Shown in pieces: positions 10,594 through 23,336 of a stretch of 64,000 nt of DNA. Source of the DNA: Paraconiothyrium sp. Pb-2020. Taxonomy: Eukaryota; Ascomycota; Dothideomycetes; Pleosporales; Didymosphaeriaceae. The position numbers were made by a program, and so were the translations under genes. Each line of letters starts with the position of its first letter. Within the stretch, counting starts at the first letter, position 1. The DNA is taken from positions 2,604,001-2,668,000 of the forward strand of contig JAJUBI010000003.1 in NCBI GenBank assembly GCA_022419385.1. The letters are read 5' to 3'. The notes beneath the pieces are model-generated. The model saw only the letters and a list, made by a program, of their open reading frames with translations. It ran no database searches and was not told the DNA's origin.

Positions 10594-10731
10594 GATGGGT
10601 ATATATAGGAACCTTTTCTAAGAATTATTTTAAAATAACTTTATACTATAAAATCCTCGTTATTCGTGAAATTCTTATAGTACGTAGTTATTTAAAATAT
10701 CTTTAAGATATAGTATTTCTATATACCTATC
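10594..10731. repeat. Fold-back (MITE-like) inverted repeat at the edge of the AT block
   Basis: The left arm begins GATGGGTATATATAGGAA. The right arm, read on the other strand, begins GATAGGTATATAGAAA. The match continues inward through ATTTTAAAATAACT versus ATTTTAAATAACT and TACTATAA in both, to a centre near 10666. The arms are about 65-70 bases each and imperfect. A short non-autonomous fold-back element is one reading; a chance AT-rich palindrome is unlikely at this length. Confidence 0.5.
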
Positions 10732-10734
10732 TAG

Positions 10735-10811
10735 TATTATAAGGTAGTTTTATATACCTAATTCTAGGTCGGCCTTGTGGGTATTTAGTAATTAAAAGTA
10801 AATAGATAATA
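10735..10811 (-). repeat. Truncated LTR of the 495-bp LTR gypsy family
   Basis: Matches the first 75 or so bases of the LTRs at 56167 and 62959 (CCTAATTCTAGGTCGGCCTT is shared exactly with the latter) and then stops just before the chromovirus LTR at 10821. The rest of the element is not adjacent. Confidence 0.75.
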
Positions 10812-10820
10812 AAGGGTATA

Positions 10821-11284
10821 TATTACAGCTGCTACACCGCAATAGAATTATAGGAACTAATATAATAACAGCAGCAACTAGTTAAATTATATAGATAAGT
10901 ATTATAATTACGGGTTAGATGCTAAGTATAATATAGATATATAATTAGGGTTACATAATTAGATTTATAGATCTATAAGGTAGAGCTATAGAGCCTAGAT
11001 CTATATAGATCTATAGATAGAGCCTATAAAGCCTAGGCTAAATAGTAGTATATAGAGATAATAGATTACTACTAGTAATCTCTTATTATTAATCTATAAT
11101 ATAGTTTACTATATCTAGTTTCTCTATAGAAGATTACCCTTAAGTCTTTAGTAATATATTCTTATTATAGTAATTAATTAACACTTACCTATATATAACT
11201 TATATAACCCTATACGCTACTTATCTCTTACTAGAACCCTAACTAGGCTGCAGCTTACTATAGTATTAAGAAGGCCCTATTACA
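10821..11284 (+). repeat. Chromovirus LTR (5' LTR of an interrupted copy)
   Basis: A 464-bp LTR beginning TATTACAGCTGC (ancestral TGTTACAGCTGC) and ending CCCTATTACA. It is followed by the family's internal 5' leader. It contains the arm-and-arm palindrome GATTACTA-C-TAGTAATC common to this LTR family. Confidence 0.88.
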
Positions 11285-11480
11285 CTTTAATAATTATATT
11301 TTAGAAGTCTCTATAGGTATATACCTAAGTTACCCTTACTAAATAATAGCTCCTATAGTAAACTAACTAATATTATTAGACCTAATAGACCTAGTTCAGA
11401 TAAAGAAATAACTTAACTACCTAAATAAAGAAAACTAAAGGCAAAAGAATACCTATAATAAGTTAGTAAAATAAGTAAAA
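11285..11480 (+). mobile_element. 5' internal fragment of a chromovirus, broken by a later insertion
   Basis: The internal leader and the start of the gag region follow the LTR at 10821 and run to AATAAGTAAAA. Here another chromovirus LTR begins. In the intact copy (17676-24769) the next bases would be GTTATATTAG. That continuation is found, on the opposite strand, at 43230 going down, starting with the same TAAAA. This piece and 42026-43230 are therefore two parts of one copy. Confidence 0.8.
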
Positions 11481-11942
11481 TATTATAGCTGCTACACTAC
11501 AATAGAATTATAGAAACTAATATAATAATAGCAGTAACTAGTTAGATTATAAGAATAAATATTATAATTATAGGTTAAATACTAAGCATAATATAAATAC
11601 GTAATTAAGAGTTATATAATTAGATCTATAGATTTATAGAGCAAAGCTATAGAGCCTAGATCTATAGAATTTATATATAGAGCTTATAGAGCCTAAGTAA
11701 AATAGTAGTATATAGAGATAATAGGTTACTAATAGTAATTTCTTATTATTAATCTATAATATAGTTTACTATATCTAGTTTTCTTATAGAAAATTACCTT
11801 TAAGTCTTTAGTAATATATTCTTATAGTAGTAATTAATTAATATTTATCTATATAACTTATATAACCCTGTATACTCCTTACTTTCTAATAGAACCCTAA
11901 CTAGGCTGCAGCTTACTACAGTGCTAAGAAGGCCCTATTATA
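11481..11942 (+). repeat. Chromovirus 5' LTR of the split plus-strand copy
   Basis: 462 bp, starting TATTATAGCTGC and ending CCCTATTATA. It is preceded by the target duplication TAAAA (11476-11480) and followed by internal leader CTTTAATAATTATATTT. Confidence 0.88.
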
Positions 11943-12143
11943 CTTTAATAATTATATTTAAAGAAGTCTCTATAGGTATATACCTAAGTTATACTTTACT
12001 AATAATAGCTTCTATAATACCCTTTAGGTCCCTTAAGGTAACACCTATAGATAATACTAAATTTATCTAAATAAAGATATAGATTAACCAGCTTTATAAA
12101 GAAAGTAAGAACTAGAAGAAAGTATATAATAAGTTAATAGTAT

Positions 12144-12356
12144 TATAGTAGTGTATTTGTATACTAAGAGGTTATTAGGCTAAGGCTCTATTTATATTAG
12201 AATACTAGATACTATTTTTACTATATTAAGGTCTAATAATTCTCTTTTTCTACTTTTTATAAGGCCTAAGAGCCTATTAGCCTTTTATTCTACTACTCTA
12301 CTCTATATGCCTTTATCCTTACTAAACATTTACCTTATATATTATACTCTACTATA
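12144..12356 (-). repeat. 3' LTR of the long gypsy element
   Basis: 213 bp, one of four copies of this LTR in the window. It begins TATAGTAGTGTATTTG and ends ATACTCTACTATA. The internal side (minus-strand reading) is the purine-rich AAAGGTAGAGAGG. Confidence 0.85.
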
Positions 12357-15300
12357 TACCTCTCTACCTTTATAAGTGTTAGTTTTTATACTTAAAGGTA
12401 TTCTCTATAAGGCTCTTAGATACTTAACTACTTATAGAACTATAAGTAATTTCTAACCTTTACCCTACTTAGTAATATAAATAGAACTAAAAGCTAATAC
12501 TAGCTATGCCTTCCTTTTTAAACTATCTAATATAGGTAAATATTACCTATATACCTATATATACTCTACTTTAGTAACCTTCTACCTTTTTTATTTAATT
12601 CTTTCTACCTCTTTCTTACTTAAAGATAATATCTAATCTGCTCTTAATACTTTTAAAACCCCTTTTATTAACTTTGCTTCTAGCAGTACTACTATAGGTA
12701 TAGTAGGCTCTAGCATAGTAGTAGTAGACCCCTATATAGAGGTAATAATAAGAATAGTTTATTTATACTATAATTACCTACTAGCAACTGCTTCTTAGAC
12801 TAGTTTTATTAGGCTAATTTAGTTTCTTTTCTTATATAATATTCTTTCTTACTATCTAATAGCCTTACTAACTTACTCTAGTTACTATTTACCTAAATAC
12901 TAAGCTAATATATAATCTTATACACTCTATACTAGAAAGCCTTTACTAGCTATACTATTATAGTAGCTTCTTAGTACCTAGCTATACCTCTTTACTATTA
13001 GTAGAGAGAACCTTAGAGTTTCTTCTACTACTAATAGTAATATATATTCTAGAGGGTACTCTCTTTTAGTTTCTATACTATAATTCTAAAGCTATTTAAT
13101 AGATAACTTTAAAGCTTATTAGGCCTACTATACTTAATAACTAATAAAGACCTCTAATACTAAAGGCCTATACTTATCTATCTACTATTCTTATTTACTG
13201 CTGCTATTACTAGGTATTATAACTTTAGGTATAATATTCTATTAGCGCTAATAATAGTGTATAATAAATAACTACTACTATAGTAGATCTTATTTCTAGT
13301 TATTAATAACTCTAGCTTACTTATTTTTAATAGCCTCTATATAGTCTACTTTATAAAAACGCTAGTCTTATTTTTTTACTAGTAGTAAGATCTAATATCT
13401 TCTTACTCTTTCTATTTACTAATAATTAAATAGCCTACTATCTAAGCCCTTTTTACTTAACTTAATACCTTTTTAGTTAGCTATCTATTCTTTTCTAGCC
13501 TTCTTTTAGGCAGACTTTCTTTTACTAGTAGAGATTTTATTTAAGAATTTTAGCTAACTCTTTTTAGACTATAGCTAAGAGTCCTATTTACTAGCCTTAA
13601 TTAGTATACCTCGCTAGGCTCTTCTCTTATAGTAGCTTAGTTTCTATTTTTAGTATTAAAATAACTTTATACCTAACTTCTTACCTAGTATAGGGCCTTT
13701 AGTATCTATTTTACTACTAGTATACTCTAGTTTAGTCCTTATTTCTCTAGCTCTAACCTAATTATCTTTTAGACTAGAAGCTAGCCTTTTAGCTTATCTA
13801 TAGTCTTCTAGGTAAAGGTCCTATATAATCTATTTATAGGCACCTACTACTCTACTTTTTAGTAGTAGGCTTAGAGATAACTACTACTTTCTTTTTATAA
13901 CTACTAAGCTCTCTAGAGCTCTCTACTATATAATAATTTTTAGTAATTTTAATCTATCTAAGTAAGCTACTATTTACGCCCTAGCTAAAGAAGCTTATAA
14001 CTACTATAATAGCTAGAGCTAGGTAGGCTATAGTTATAGTTATAGCTATAGCTATAGTAGCTATAATAAGGTAGTAATAATTCTCTAGCTTCTATTCTAA
14101 GCTTTCTCTATTTTTACTTTTCCCTTTTAACCTTTTATTTCTACTATCTAGAGCTACTACTAGTAACTCTACTATAGTTTTTTAAAGGGGCTCCTTTCTT
14201 TTTAGTATTTTAGCTAGATAATTTAAATTTCTTTACTATTTTAAAGTCTCTTCTATAAATATACCTAGTATTTATATAGTTTTTTATTCTTAACTATTTC
14301 TTTTTCCTTTATATATATATCTACTTCCTAGCTATAGTTTACTTAGTATAAGATATTCTACTCTTCTATTCTAACTACTATTCTTACTACTAGATATTCT
14401 ATCCCCCTATATAGCTAAGAGGGCTATAGCTTTATTATTATTAAATACTTATTTTATTAGCAACTACCCTACTAATTCTCTTATATATTAATATCTACTA
14501 CTTATCTAGTTATTTACTAGTATATATTATTAGCCTTATAACTAACTTCTTTTAGTCTTTAGTTCTAGTGTTAGAGGCGGCTTTTACTTATTATATTTTT
14601 TAAAACTACCTTCTTACCTTTAGCTTTTTTTCCTTTATTTTATAGTCTACTCTATAGCCTTAATAGCCTCTTTTATACTATTTCTATTCTCCTACTTATC
14701 TCTATTATTCTTTACTAGTTTTCTTCTAACCTTTTTTATTTTCTTATTACTTTTAGCTACCCTTTCTTATAGAGACTCTTCCCTTAATTAACTTTACTCT
14801 AGGTAGTATAGCTATAGGCAGTATAGGTAGCAATAATAATAATTATAGTAGTAGTAAGGGCTTTTCTAATCCTATTTATAATACTAAAAAGTTTTAAGTT
14901 AATATAGTTACTGCTATAGCTACTTTTCTTAAGTAGAGTAGGTTTTTATTCTTTTTATACTTCTACCTAATCTATTTTTAGGCTAACTATTTTTAGTTTA
15001 AGTTCTTATTTATCTTTCTACCTCTATTAGTACTATATAATACCTTTTATAAATTCTCTAAGAGCTCTATAAGGCTGGCTTATACTTTACTAGTAACCTA
15101 AGTTTTTTTACTAAAGGTTTCTAAGCCTTTTCTATTAAGAAAGAGTTCCCTAATAATAAGACTCTTACTTATAACTATAATAGCCTAATTCTCTTTTTCT
15201 ATTAACTTTTTTATGAACCTGCTGCTCTGCTTATAGCTAGGACTAAGGCTAATTAAGATAAGTACTTTAATAATTACCTAGCTAATACTTATTCTAAAAT

Positions 15301-16600
15301 TTATTAGTGTTATCTCTCTAGCTTTCTCTATATAGCTTATTAAGGGCGTATTAACTATATTAGCTATTAGAATACTAGTAATAATTAATTTTATAGCATC
15401 TACTATAATAAGTGCCCTTATTTTTAGTTTATTAATAATTAAAATAAACTACTACTTTCTAAAGCCTATATTTCTTACTAGATTACTAGTAATTATTCTT
15501 ACTACTTCTTTTAGTATAGTAAAAGTAAGTACTCTAATGCTTTCTTAGTCTTTACTCTTTCTTACTTTTACTAATTTTTATAGCCCTACCTTCTTTAGCT
15601 AGCTATTTTAACTAAGATTATACTAATATTTACTAGTATATACTAAAGTAGCAGTAACTTAATACTAGTATTACTAAGACTTTTTATAAACTTAAGGTTA
15701 TAACTTTAACTTCTTACTATTATAGTACTATCTACTTAGATTTTACTAACTTAGCTGTTTCTCTAAGTTACTCTTAGAGTAGCCCTATAGTCTTTATTAC
15801 TTCTACTAGTTACTTTTCTTATAGTAGCCCTTTAAAGAATAGTTTTTCTTCTAATTCTATAACTTCTCTTAGCTACTTTACTTATTATTAGTAGATTAAC
15901 TATATTATTAGTTCTTCTTCTTCTTTTAATATTTCTATATAATCTTCTTCTCTACTATTCTTTAGAAGTAACTCTCCTCTACCTCTAGGTCTACTATAGT
16001 ATTTAATTATAAGTCTATTTACTAATTTTATCTACTTCTCTCTTAGTTCTAGTACTTTTAGGTAAACCTTTCTTCTTTCTAGCTCTCTACTTTCTTTGCT
16101 AAGGACTTCTTTTAGTAGTAACTAGCTTATAAGCTAGATTATTAATAATATAGAGAGTTAGCTATCTTCTTATAATAGCTATTTATATATTTCTCTACTT
16201 TCTACTAAGTAGTATTATCTTACTTCTTTTACTAGTGTCTCTAGGTAAACTCCTATAGCTAATTCTACTAGTTTTACTAGTTCTGCTAGGCCTTCTAGTT
16301 TTAAAGAGAGTTTACTAGCCTTTTATACTTATTCTAGTAGGTAGGCTTACCCTAGCTTCTATTATTCTACCTATAGGTAAGGGCGTGGCCCCCTTTATTA
16401 TAGCAGCCCTTATAGCAGTAGTAGTAGTTAGGCTACTTAGCTATATAGCAGCTTTCTAGTAGTTTTAGCTTTCTTATTTTCTAGCTTATCCTTTTTCTAT
16501 TCTTTTTCTTTTCTTTTTATTTGCTAGCTTCTACTAGCCTCTTAGGCTTTTCTATCTAGGTATTTTATAGGTTTATAGATAAAAGTATATATTTATTATT
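12357..16600 (-). other. Degraded region between integrase and 3' LTR of the long gypsy element; content unidentified
   Basis: About 4.2 kb with no recognisable domain. The minus strand has stretches that read as Gln/Lys/Tyr-rich protein with RIP stops (for example around 15.2-15.5 kb), so an extra ORF once present here is possible. Short simple repeats occur, such as TATAGT/TATAGC units near 14030-14065. No LTR or inverted terminus separates it from the element. Confidence 0.4.
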
Positions 16601-16899
16601 TTAGATTTTTTCTACTACTATACCTTCCCTTCTCTTTTTTATAATAAAGAGTTATCTCTTAATTCTTAGTCTTCTCTATAGTCTTCTTAGTTAAAGCATT
16701 AGTATTTACTATAATTAAATAATTTAGAAAACTTTAGAATTTATACTATAGGCTTCTTAAAAGATATATCTTATTTATAGGCTTTGCGTAGGCGTTATAA
16801 CCTATACTAAAAGGCTATATTAGTAGGTTTCTATAGTTTTATAGTTTTATTATTACCTAGATCCACTTTTTTCTATACTAGGTTAATAGGTAAGTCTAA

Positions 16900-17675
16900 T
16901 ATATTCTTAGAATTGTTCTATATATACTAGTCTAGAATTTCCTATAAATCTAATTCTACCTATTAATAAAATTTAACTACTCTATTACCTAGTGTCTATA
17001 TATAGAACAGTATACTATCTAGATTCTTAAGCTAATACTATTCTAAGCTATTAGGTACTATAGCGTAGATTTAAAATAGGCCTTTATACTATAGTATAAG
17101 CTTAACTTTAGTACTTATATTACTAGCTTAAAATATATTCTATACTAAAACTAGGTTTTCTACTTATAGTTCCTCTACTCTAAGAGTATATTAGGTATTA
17201 AACTATTTTTTATTTACTTCTTATAGCTAGATTATTTAGTTAACTAATTCTTATAGCCTTTTATCCCGCTTTTTAAACTGCCTTACTCTAGTAGTAAGAA
17301 GTTCTTCTATAGTATAAATCTAGCCCTATATAATTATCTACTAGGTAGAAATACTAAGTTTAATAGGCAGAATATAGTCTCTACTATAGATAAGGAAAGC
17401 TAGTATTTTACTAGTAGATTACTTAACTATAACTCTATTAGCCTACAGTGCTAAATATAGGTTTTTTACCTAGTTACTCTTTATCTTTCTTAATACTCTA
17501 ATAAGCTCTTTGTGGCTACGCTTAATTAGGCCTTACCCCTAGAAATAGTATATACTAAATATAACCTACTCTACTTTATACTATTCTACTAAGGCCTTAA
17601 CTAGACCTTTATTCTTAGGTCCTCTGTTAATAGAAAGTTAAAAAGGTAAATTCTATCTAGAGAAGATAAACTTCT
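16900..17675 (-). pseudogene. RIP-degraded integrase (core and C-terminal part) of the long gypsy element
   Basis: Minus-strand translation from 17675 downward shows INRGPKNKGLVKALVE, then an ERGHKELI-like stretch, the gypsy-type integrase core with its acidic residues. A C-terminal GPY-like tail runs to about 16.9 kb. TAA/TAG codons replace glutamine and tryptophan. The frame begins abruptly at the chromovirus insertion and continues on the far side of it at 24775. Confidence 0.7.
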
Positions 17676-18138
17676 TATAATAGAGCCCTCTTAATACTGT
17701 AGTAAGCCGCGGCCTAGTTAGGGTTCTAGTAAGAGATAAGTAGCGTATAGGGTTGTATAAGTTATATGCAGGTAAGCGTTAATTAATTACTATAATAAGA
17801 ATATATTACTAAAGACTTAAAGGTAATCTTCTATAAGAAAACTAGATATAGTAAACTGTATTATAGATTAATAATAAGGGATTACTAGTAGTAATCTATT
17901 ATCCCTATATACTACTATCTAACCTAGGCTCTATAGGCTCTGTATACAGATTCTATAAATCTAGGCTCTATAGCTCTGTCCTATAGATTTACAGATCTAA
18001 TTATATAACTCTAATTACATATTTATATTATACTTAGCATCTAACCTATAATTATAATACTTATTCTTATAATCTAACTAGTTGCTCCTATTATTATATT
18101 AGTTTCTATAATTCTATTATAGTATAGTAGCTATAATA
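17676..18138 (-). repeat. 3' LTR of the nested chromovirus
   Basis: 463 bp. Same length and boundaries as the partner at 24307-24769; the outer flank is CTTCT. On the internal side is a run of seven C (G on the coding strand), the polypurine tract. Confidence 0.9.
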
Positions 18139-18865
18139 CTATCCCCCCCTTCTATATCTTTAGCCTAAAGATTTATCTGTTGCAGGAGTTATACTATATT
18201 AGTAAGGTAAGCCCTATTATATAGTAGCTTATTATTACTCTTTATACCTTCTTATAAGACTAATAAATAACTTACTCTTACTAATAAAATAGGTTATTAT
18301 AAATTTCTAGTTATACCTTATTCTTATTATAATAGGCTTAAAATTCCTCATATACTTTCTCTATATAATATACCTAGGCGTTCTGCTTACAAAGCCTATA
18401 TTTATTCTAATATTTAAGGTTCTTATAATGTTAATAGCGTATTTATTACTAAAAGTATATAGTTAGTTATAATTTCTTCTTTAAAACTAATTATTCTTAG
18501 TATGTAATACTAGTTACTTCTAAGTTAAAATTTAAGCTAAACTAGCTAAGGCTAAGAAGGCTTAAGAAGTAATTCTAGATACTCTAGCTATAGCCTAAGC
18601 TAAGGTATTATAACTTTAGAAGTAGAAGAAACTTCTTAATAAGTAAAAGAATTAATAGTTGGCGTTCCTTAAGGCTAAGCTAGATTAGAAAGAAGTAAAA
18701 CTAAGGGCTGCTAGTCTATAGAATAGTCTTAGAGAGGGTAAAGTAGTTTCTTAAGATAATACTTATACCTTCTCTAATAGTAGCAATCTTTATAGTTTGC
18801 TATAAGGCAGTTTAGCTTTTAGTCTAATATCTCTAGGCTTTCTTTAAGAGATTAGTTTAACTAAA

Positions 18866-19018
18866 ATTTCTCTAACTTCTTAGGGCAGTTAAGGTTACTT
18901 TCTAGTTTCTAGGTATTATTCTATAGGTTTCCCTTCTTATCGCGTTCTAGCTATTTAACTTTGTAGTAATTTTAACTATTTACTAGTTAATATCTATTAA
19001 TACTTACTACTTCCCATT
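18866..19018 (-). pseudogene. Chromodomain remnant of the nested chromovirus
   Basis: The minus-strand frame reads WEVVSINRY, then NYYKVK-stop-LERDKKGN and LESNLNCPKKLEKF. This is the order of the chromodomain (WEVE...YLVKW.G...WEP..NL..CP..L..F). The aromatic-cage tryptophans KW and TW have become stop codons through TGG-to-TAG change. Confidence 0.8.
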
Positions 19019-21139
19019 CTTTTTACTACTCTCTATATATATCTACTTTATAGACTATAGGTTCTGCGTCCTATAGTACCTTTTCTAAGAAAGCTATATA
19101 GAACACTAGGTATATTTTTATGCTATTTAGGAGTTGTAATTTAAATAAAACTAGAGTAATTTATTCTAGAACCTTATATAGTCTAATTTTTAGATAGTCT
19201 AGTTTATTTAATAGTTATTTACTAGCAATATTTTTTTATAGTAGCTAGACTTTCTCTCCCTTCTCTAGTGTAGGCGCAGGTTTGTGCTTAAGATTATAGT
19301 ATTTCCCTATTTTTTCTTATAGAAATATAGCGTCTTACTAGAGTTAGCTATAAATTTATATAATTTTCTTAGCCTATTATTCTCTATCTGTACTCTAAGA
19401 CCTTATAGTTCTAGGTACTTAGTAGGCTGTTAGGTTAAATCTATAGTTTATAAAGAATAGTAAAACTCTAGTAGTACTATACTATAAGCTGTTATAGGCT
19501 AGTTATATTATAGAGAGTAACTCTACTTAGTTATTCTATTAATAGTTTAGGTAACACCTAAGAAACTATTCTACTATCTAGTTTATTTATTCTATCTACC
19601 TATCTATTTATAGATAATAGGCTATTAATATACTATACTTAATGCCTATAAGGGTAAATACTATTTACTAGAACTTAGATATAAAGTAAATATCTCTGTC
19701 TATAATAATTTTGTCCAGAGCTCTATATTATACTATTACTATAAAAGTAAAGTAGAAAGCTATATACTCTGCTTTACTAATCTCTTTATATAGTAAGAAG
19801 TATATATACTTAGTTACTTTATTAATAATAACTATAATTTTATTATATTCTACCTTATTGTCTAGGTTCTTAGATTTTAGTAGTTCTGTAATAAAGTCCA
19901 TTATAACTATACCCTATAGTTAATTAGAAACTTTTATAGGTTGTAGTTATCTATACAGCATATACCTATTTAGTTTATTTTAGTAGTAGTCGGCGTAGTT
20001 GCGTAAGACTTCTATAACTATTTATTAGGCTTAAGAAAAGTAGTAATTCCTTATTAGTTATTCTAATATTTATTTAATTTCTTAGTAGCTGTATACCGGT
20101 GCCTTATAGAATTATCTTATAAACTTATATTAAATCTTAGCAGGGATAAAGATTCTATTAAAGACCTTATAAATATTATTCTTATACTTTATTTCTATAG
20201 GTAGGTAGCTTATATTTTTGTTACTAATCGCTGTTTCTTTCTTAATCCAATTATGCTATATACTAGTCTAGATTTCTATTATTACTACTAGCTTTAGTAT
20301 ATTATAAATAATAGTACTGTCCTTATTAAATTAAAGTAGGGCCCCTAATACCTTAGCTTTTTCTTGTAGGTTGGGTTTTCTACTTAAGGTGTCTGCCTAA
20401 AGGTTTTCTATTTTTTAGGTGTATATAATTTTAAAATTATATATTAACAGGGTTTGTGCCTACCTTACTTACTGGGTGTAAGGGCCTTATTTTATTATAA
20501 TTCTATTAAATTCTTATGGTCTAAAAAGACCGGCATTTAGTATTTTATATCTTAGAGGTAAGTTCTCTATTTCTTAAACACTTTAACTATTACTAATATC
20601 TTCTTATTATAGATATTGTAGTTAAGTTTAGCCTTTTATATTTTTTAGAAGTAATAGCTATATAGGTGCTTTTTATCTATTTTTAGATCTTGCTAGAGTA
20701 GGCATACTTCTATAGCAAAATTTAATATATCTATCTCTAATATAGTAGGGTAGCAGGGATTAAAGATTTATAAAATAGGTTTTTTAGCAAATTTTTTCTT
20801 AAGTTAATCTATTACTTATTAGTATTTATTTATCTATTTAAAGAGTACTTCCTTCTTAGTTAGCCTTATAAGAGGCTCTATTATCTTTATTTAGTCTAGA
20901 ATAAACTTCCTGCAATAGTTATAAAATTCTAGAAAGAATTAAATATCCTTAATATTTTTTAGTTTTCTCTAATCTAAAATCTCCTAGAGCTTTATTTATT
21001 CGATCTTAAGCTTTCTAGGTTTTACTACAAACCCTAGAAAGATAGTTTAGGTAATATAGAATTTATATTTCTTAAGTTTTAGGTATAGCTTAGCTTTGCT
21101 TATATAGTTTAGTACCTCTTCTATATACTTTTGGTGGTC

Positions 21140-21530
21140 TTACTTATTATTTAAGTATATTAGAATATTATCTAAGTATACTATAGTATACTTACTAATA
21201 TATTCTTAGAGCATAGTATTAATTTATTTCTAAAAGATAGCTGGGGCGTTAGTAAGCCTAAAGGGCAAAATATTATACTTAAATAACTCTAACTTTGTTT
21301 TAAAGGCGGTTTTCTATTCCTTATCTTTCTTTATTCTAATTTAGTGGTATGCATTCTTTATATCTAAGTAGGTAAAGATTTTTACGTCTTAAAGTTAGTC
21401 TTATAAATCTAAGATTAAGAGTAATGGGTACCTATCTTTAATTATAATAGTATTTATTTTTCTAAAGTTAATATAGAACTATAGTTCTAGGTTATCCTTC
21501 TTTTCTATAAAGGTAACTCTATAAGCGGTA
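21140..21530 (-). pseudogene. Reverse transcriptase remnant of the nested chromovirus
   Basis: Minus-strand translation shows FRKINTI, KDRYPLL, a TNAP motif, and VYLDNILIYLNN at 21146-21181. The last is the YLDD active-site motif with its second Asp turned to Asn (GAT to AAT). Several TAA/TAG codons replace glutamine. These are the standard Ty3/gypsy RT blocks in order. Confidence 0.88.
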
Positions 21531-23290
21531 GAAGACTAAGAAGGTCTAATATATTTTTATTTAAGATTATTCTTAATATATTATTTAGTAACCTTAAGCT
21601 CTTATTCTATTATTTTATATACTAGTTCTTATATAAGTTGTTTTTCTTTCTCTAGTCTAATTTTATAGTCCCACTTAGCGTGTTCTAGAAGGTATTTCTC
21701 TAGTTTATTAAAGATATCTATAAACCCCTAGTATTAGTCTAGTATTCCTGGGGTAAGTTTCTTATTTGCTGCTAAATAGTATAGGTATTAGACTCGTTTT
21801 ATTCCCTAGTAGATAGTTAGGTTAACCTATTTTAGCTATAGCATTTCTAGAATTACGTCTTACTAATTGTCTATTTTAGCCAGATCTATAATAAAGTTAT
21901 TAATAACTAGTCCCTTAGATAGGAAGGTTTCTAGTATTATTTTTATATAGATTTATTCTTAAAAAGATAGTCCCTTAATATTAAATAAGGTTCTTTTCTC
22001 TATTTTGTTAGTATAGTAGAGCCCTTTATTTTCTATAAAATTCTTAGAGATAAAATTTTATATTACTCTACTATTAATTATTACTCTAATTAGTTTCCCG
22101 TAGTATTCTTTTTAAATTATAATATATAGCCCCTATATACCCCTTAAGGCTTTCTTGCCTTTTAGCTAATACTTTATCTATATTTTCTTAGCTATATACT
22201 AAGGGCACTTATTCTTAGGGCACTTATACTAAGATTGCCCTTTTATATATTTAATTAGTAAGAGGGGTCTAGGGGCTAGCACTAGGTATCCCCTATACTT
22301 CTTTTCTAGGTACTATCTATATACTTTGTCCCTTAGAATAAGGTTATTATAGGGGTTGTCTATTACCTATATTAGAAAGGCGCGATATTTTCTCTTTAGA
22401 GTTAGGTATATTAGATAATTATCTATAATATATAATATCTATAATAGCTTATAATATACTAGGTATTTAGTTAGTGTTTAGGGATTATCCCCTTTTATTA
22501 GTTCTATTTATCTATCCGAGCGTTCTTCCCTAATTAGGATCTAGTATTTTATTATAACTTAAGGCGTGTAAGCTTTATCTACCTACTTAATTTTATTAGT
22601 AATCTAGGCCTATTCTTATTTATTTAGCATTTCCCTTACTAGAACTATATTTTATTCTACCTATTTATTAAAGCTTATAAACTTTGTATTTTATAGAAAC
22701 TAGATCTTTTAGTTTTTATAAACCTTATAGATAGTCTCCCTATATAAATTCTTATAGTAGAAGTGTAGGCCTTTAATTATTTATTATATATCTTTAGTCT
22801 TAACTAGTCTAGCTGCTTTATACGTTAGTCCTATAGGCTAGAAATATTTAATTCCCCTTATATAGATATTTTTGCTGGGGGATATAGGTGCCTTTTATAC
22901 TAGTAATAAAAAGAAGGGTTTGTCTCCTCTTAGAGTTAACTAAAATAGGGTATTTATTAACCCCTCTAAGTTACTGTCTCCTTTATTATTGTTAGATTTG
23001 CTTTCTAAATCTTTAGTATTATAGAATTCTAGGACTTAGGCATTTTACTTCTCTAGCTATAAAATTATCTAGTCTTCTTAAGTTACTACTAGCCTTTCTT
23101 CTATAGGCTAGTATTCTGTGTCCTTTTTTATCTTTAGGTGTAATATATACATATCCTAGAAATACTTAGCCTAATAAATAGCCTTATATTTTTTACTACT
23201 AGCCAGCTTTTCTTTAGTTTCCTTTAAGGCTTCTTACTTCTTTAGCTCCTCCTTAGTATTTTTTATAGACTTTTCCTAGCTCTTACTTAG

Positions 23291-23336
23291 GCAGTTTCTA
23301 GCTATATAGCCTTTCTTACTATAGCTAAAGTAAGTA
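23291..23336 (-). pseudogene. Gag zinc knuckle of the nested chromovirus, partly erased
   Basis: The minus-strand frame reads YFSYSKKGYIARNC, where the retroelement knuckle should be CX2CX4HX4C. The first two Cys and the His are now Tyr; the last Cys survives. All three changes are G-to-A on the coding strand, as RIP of the opposite strand gives. Confidence 0.85.
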
